From Thermoleophilia bacterium (GTDB lineage: Bacteria > Actinomycetota > Thermoleophilia > Gaiellales > Gaiellaceae), in assembly GCA_025927435.1 (NCBI GenBank), contig JAICLM010000103.1, positions 1 through 7,200 on the forward strand: a stretch of 7,200 nt of DNA, in the 5' to 3' direction. The notes beneath the pieces were generated by a model. It did not search any database and was not told where the DNA came from. It saw nothing but the letters and a program-made list of their open reading frames with translations. Position numbers and translations under genes: made by a program. Of this stretch, positions 4,932-7,200 are shown in pieces (positions within the stretch are counted from its first letter, which is position 1; each line of letters begins with the position of its first letter).

Positions 4932-6622
4932 TGGCGCGGCCGTCGAACTTCCCGCCGCCGTTCTCGGTGCGCGACTACGTCACCGAGCCCACCGATCCGG
5001 AAGACGAGCGGATCGAGGTCGGCGTCCTCGTCGTCGGTGCCGGGCCCGCGGGTCTCGCGTGCGCGATCCGGCTCGGCCAGCTGCTCGAAGAGGACCCGGA
5101 AACGGCAGAACGGCTCGGGGAAGTGCCGGTCGCGGTCCTCGAGAAGGGCAAGCAGCCCGGCTCGCATCTCCTCTCCGGCGCCGTCGTCGACCCCAAAGCG
5201 CTCCGCCGCCTCTTCGGAGAGCGGTTCCGGATGGAGGACCTGCCGTCGTTCGGCCCGGTCCCCGGGGAGTCCGTGTACGTCCTCACACGCCGCGCCGCTC
5301 TACCGATTCCGCCGCCGCCGCCGATGCGGAACCACGGCAACTGGATCTTCTCGCTCTCGCAGCTCGGCCGCTTCCTCGCCGAGCGGGCGGAGGAGAGCGG
5401 AGCGATGATCCTCCCCGAGACCGCGGCGCAGAAGCTGCTCGTCTCCCACGGACGCGTGCGGGGCGTCCGCACCGGCGACAAGGGACGCGGCCGCGAGGGG
5501 GGCGAGCTCGGGAACTTCGAAGCCGGCTCCGACCTGGTGGCCAAGATCACGGTGCTCGCGGAGGGGACGCAGGGTCACCTCACCGGCGTCGCGCTCGACC
5601 GCTTCGGCCTGGGCGGCGACGAGCCGCAGGTGTGGGAGCTCGCGGTGAAGGAGGTCTGGAAGGTCGCCAAGCCGCTCGATCGCGTCATCCACACGATGGG
5701 CTGGCCGCTGCGCACGAACAAGCGCTACCGCGAGTTCGGCGGGTCGTTCATCTACCCGCTGGGCGACGACATGGTCACGATCGGCCTCGTCGTCGGGCTC
5801 GACTACCGCGACGCGTCGCTCTCGGTGCACGACCTGCTGCAGGAGCTGAAAACCCATCCGAAGATCCGGAAGATCCTGCAAGGCGGCGAGCGGCTCGAGT
5901 GGGGCGCGAAGACGATCCCTAGCGGGGGCTTCCACTCCCTGCCACGGGAGCTGCACGCGCCGGGCCTGCTGCTCTGCGGAGACGGCGTCGGCATGGTCAA
6001 CGTGCCGCGGCTGAAGGGCATCCACTACGCGATCGAGTCGGGACGCCTCGCGGCCGAGGCTGCGTTCCGCGCGCTGCAGCGCGGCGAGACGCCCGCGAGT
6101 GCGCTCTCGTCCTACGACGAGGCGGTGCGCGACAGCTTCATCTGGAGCGACCTGCACGAGGTGCGGAACATGCGCCAGGTCTTCGGGCGCGGCTTCTTCG
6201 TCGGCGGCGCGCTGGCGAGCGCGATGACGATGTCGAAGGGAAAGGTCGAGCTCGGGAAGCTGCAGGCGGAGCCGGACGCAGACCAGCCGCTCCTCGTCAC
6301 CGACCGCGCGGCGAGCTACCCGAAGCCCGACGGCAAGCTCACCTTCGACAAGCTTTCGTCGGTCTTCGCGTCCGGCAACAAGACACGCGACGACCAGCCG
6401 AACCACATCAGGATCGAGCGTCGCGTCCCGCGCGAGGTCGCGCAGCTCTGGGAGCACATGTGCCCGGCGCAGGTCTACGAGATCGGGCGGGAGGACGAGG
6501 ACGGCACCGTGACGGTCGACCTCGCGCCTTCCAACTGCGTCCAGTGCGGGGCGATCACCGCCAAGGGCGGACGGCTGACGCCGCCCGAGGGCGGATCCGG
6601 CCCCGAGTACAACGCCACCTGA
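4931..6622 (+). CDS. ETF:quinone oxidoreductase (ETF-QO / FixC-FixX-like fusion)
   Basis: A 563-residue monotopic-type flavo-iron-sulfur enzyme that moves electrons from reduced ETF to the membrane quinone pool, probably menaquinone in an actinobacterium (inferred). It has the FAD dinucleotide motif GAGPAG (36-41) with E71 ending the next strand, GSHLLSGAVVDP (77-88), the IHTMGWPL and GGSFIYPLGDDMVTIGLVVG segments, and a second FAD segment GLLLCGDGVGMVNVPRLKGI with HYAIESGRLAAEAAF. The C-terminal ferredoxin-like domain starts at HMCPAQVYE. Its cysteines C511, C536 and C539 keep the human spacing (24 residues between the first two, then CxxC), but the fourth ligand position is I542 in NCVQCGAI. 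The rest of the domain, including PPEGGSGPEYNAT, is intact, and the codons are clear in the sequence, so this is not a frameshift. The ATG follows a GAGG-like site 3 bases upstream and overlaps the etfA stop (TGATG). Flavin domains are certain; cluster type is not. Confidence 0.94.
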   Translation: MARPSNFPPPFSVRDYVTEPTDPEDERIEVGVLVVGAGPAGLACAIRLGQLLEEDPETAERLGEVPVAVLEKGKQPGSHLLSGAVVDPKALRRLFGERFRMEDLPSFGPVPGESVYVLTRRAALPIPPPPPMRNHGNWIFSLSQLGRFLAERAEESGAMILPETAAQKLLVSHGRVRGVRTGDKGRGREGGELGNFEAGSDLVAKITVLAEGTQGHLTGVALDRFGLGGDEPQVWELAVKEVWKVAKPLDRVIHTMGWPLRTNKRYREFGGSFIYPLGDDMVTIGLVVGLDYRDASLSVHDLLQELKTHPKIRKILQGGERLEWGAKTIPSGGFHSLPRELHAPGLLLCGDGVGMVNVPRLKGIHYAIESGRLAAEAAFRALQRGETPASALSSYDEAVRDSFIWSDLHEVRNMRQVFGRGFFVGGALASAMTMSKGKVELGKLQAEPDADQPLLVTDRAASYPKPDGKLTFDKLSSVFASGNKTRDDQPNHIRIERRVPREVAQLWEHMCPAQVYEIGREDEDGTVTVDLAPSNCVQCGAITAKGGRLTPPEGGSGPEYNAT

Positions 6623-6639
6623 TTTACCGCAGATTTACC
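6621..6639 (+). repeat. Tandem GATTTACC direct repeat in intergenic gap
   Basis: GATTTACC occurs at 6621-6628 and again at 6632-6639, an 11-bp period close to one helical turn. The first copy overlaps the ETF-QO stop codon. The stretch is notably AT-richer than its surroundings. It lies 34-52 bp before the start of the following gene and could be a tandem operator or upstream promoter element for it. Two copies only, so chance is possible. Confidence 0.4.
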
Positions 6640-6660
6640 CCAAATCGCCGCTTCGGACCC

Positions 6661-6666
6661 GACAAT
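6661..6666 (+). promoter_or_regulatory. Candidate -10 element for the small membrane-anchored protein gene
   Basis: GACAAT lies 6 bases before the ATG at 6673, a position compatible with a leaderless start. It departs from TANNNT at the first base, so support is weak. No Shine-Dalgarno sequence precedes the ATG (the bases between are GCGTCC), which indirectly supports leaderless expression. Confidence 0.28.
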
Positions 6667-6672
6667 GCGTCC

Positions 6673-7080
6673 ATGTTCGGCAAGCGCTTCGCCCTTCTCG
6701 CCGGCGTTCTCGTGACGCTCAACCTCGTGCTCTGGTTCGCGGCGCCCGGCCTTGCGCTCCGCAAGGGTCTCGTCAACGAGCTCTTCGGCTCGAAGCTGAT
6801 CCGGGGCGAGGCGATCTACAAGTTGCCGGTCTGCGGGGGAACGGACTGCCACTTCGACCGCGGAGTGATCACCGACGTCACCCCGACGCAGCTCACGCTC
6901 CGCGAGGCCGACGGCCGCATCCAGCCGATCCCGATCTCCGACTCCACCAAGGTCATCAAGTTCGGCCGCCACATCTCGATCAACCGGCTGGCGCGCCGCT
7001 GGCGCGTGTTCGTGACCTGGCCGACGGCCGGGCCTGCCCAGTCGGTCGACGTCGAGAAGGTCCCGCGGCGGCGCGGCTAG
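6673..7080 (+). CDS. Small membrane-anchored or secreted protein of unknown function
   Basis: A 135-residue protein that I do not recognise. Residues about 5-29 form one hydrophobic segment (FALLAGVLVTLNLVLWFAAP then GLALR), an uncleaved anchor or a signal peptide. The remainder is probably extracytoplasmic. It contains a close cysteine pair in LPVCGGTDCHFDRG (C54 and C59), then alternating hydrophobic/polar stretches that suggest beta strands: GVITDVTPTQLTLREADG, IQPIPISDSTKVIKFG, and WRVFVTWP. This may be a small beta-barrel (a pattern like GVITDVTPTQLTL followed by a charged turn is common in OB-like extracellular domains), but that is only a guess. The C-terminus is basic (PRRRG). The start at 6673 is chosen because the hydrophobic segment begins immediately after it; the frame is open further upstream only as an out-of-frame reading of the ETF-QO 3' end. 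It lies 50 bp after ETF-QO and 46 bp before a response regulator. Confidence 0.7.
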   Translation: MFGKRFALLAGVLVTLNLVLWFAAPGLALRKGLVNELFGSKLIRGEAIYKLPVCGGTDCHFDRGVITDVTPTQLTLREADGRIQPIPISDSTKVIKFGRHISINRLARRWRVFVTWPTAGPAQSVDVEKVPRRRG

Positions 7081-7090
7081 GAGCAAAGTT

Positions 7091-7120
7091 GTTCCCGTCC
7101 GCCGCCGCCACCCCTATCCT
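7091..7120 (+). promoter_or_regulatory. Candidate promoter of the response-regulator gene
   Basis: TATCCT (7115-7120) matches the TANNNT -10 pattern and ends 6 bases before the GTG at 7127, again leaderless geometry. Upstream, 7091-7100 reads GTTCCCGTCC, identical to the half-site of the palindrome at 555-577. No good -35 box with 16-18 bp spacing is present. The -10 call is the better supported part; the half-site match may be chance. Confidence 0.45.
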
Positions 7121-7126
7121 GGGCCC

Positions 7127-7200
7127 GTGACCGCGAAGGCAACGGGTGGGGCGCTCCTCCTCGTTGAGGACGACGACTCGATCGGCAAGCTCGTCAAGCA
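7127..7200 (+). CDS. Response regulator, receiver-domain N-terminus (partial)
   Basis: The first 24 complete codons of a protein that continues past the window. After MTAKATGG comes ALLLVEDDDSIGKLVK, the typical first beta strand and acidic pocket (E14-D15-D16) of a two-component receiver domain, followed by the start of helix 1. The phospho-accepting Asp (expected near residue 55-60) and the output domain are not visible, so DNA-binding family, single-domain type or partner kinase cannot be named. The GTG at 7127 is the only plausible start close to the strand and has a -10 hexamer 6 bases upstream. It may be read together with the preceding small protein gene, but the separate -10 suggests its own transcript. 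Confidence 0.82.
   Translation, partial: MTAKATGGALLLVEDDDSIGKLVK

Noticed and set aside
5308..5324. CCG trinucleotide run as a possible microsatellite.
   Set aside because: It encodes the proline run in PIPPPPPM of ETF-QO, aligning with a proline-containing loop in homologues, and is too short to call a repeat element.
5300..6457. Minus-strand open frame of 385 codons opposite ETF-QO.
   Set aside because: It is a shadow of the ETF-QO gene with no recognisable domain.
6460..6672. In-frame N-terminal extension of the small membrane-anchored protein.
   Set aside because: It reads the ETF-QO 3' end in another frame, and the hydrophobic anchor starts right after the ATG at 6673.
6475..7086. 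Minus-strand open frame opposite the small membrane-anchored protein.
   Set aside because: It overlaps the ETF-QO 3' end and crosses the intergenic gap. The plus-strand frame has a clear hydrophobic segment, while this one has only charged low-complexity sequence.

Overview
The window looks like a piece of a high-GC (roughly 70% by eye) actinobacterial chromosome. I infer a member of the Thermoleophilia or a similar deep-branching Actinomycetota. The evidence is strong G/C preference at codon position 3, GTG/TTG starts, -10-like hexamers placed for leaderless transcripts, and a split B12-dependent acyl-CoA mutase beside ETF and ETF-quinone oxidoreductase genes. No mobile element, CRISPR array, tRNA or rRNA is visible. 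The content is mainly central acyl-CoA metabolism.

Bases 1-1967 form an acyl-CoA block. It opens with the C-terminal end of the catalytic subunit of a methylmalonyl-CoA mutase-type enzyme. A small winged-helix/DUF2087 regulator follows on the minus strand, its stop codon overlapping the mutase stop in one CTAG. Next is the separate cobalamin-binding subunit, divergent from the regulator across 23 bp, and then an enoyl-CoA hydratase coupled through a TTGA stop/start overlap. Mutase and hydratase would serve odd-chain, branched-chain or fatty acyl-CoA turnover.

Bases 2021-3166 encode an exported cell-wall hydrolase with two peptidoglycan-binding repeats, a LysM domain and a lytic-transglycosylase (SLT) domain. 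It looks functionally separate from its neighbours.

Bases 3205-6622 form a tight three-gene operon: etfB, etfA and ETF:quinone oxidoreductase, joined by GTGA and TGATG overlaps. It carries electrons from acyl-CoA dehydrogenases to the membrane quinone pool, so it complements the upstream block. The quinone oxidoreductase keeps three of the four expected iron-sulfur cysteines; the fourth is an isoleucine.

Bases 6673-7080 encode a small membrane-anchored or secreted protein of unknown function. From 7127 a response-regulator receiver domain begins and runs off the window.

All gaps between genes are short (about 23-53 bp); no gene-free stretch exceeds 300 bases. The best second looks are the three-cysteine cluster site in ETF-QO, the regulator wedged between the mutase subunits with overlapping divergent promoters, an 11-bp-arm palindrome inside that regulator gene whose half-site recurs before the response regulator, and the recurring leaderless-promoter geometry. 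I did not find a convincing wholly new system.
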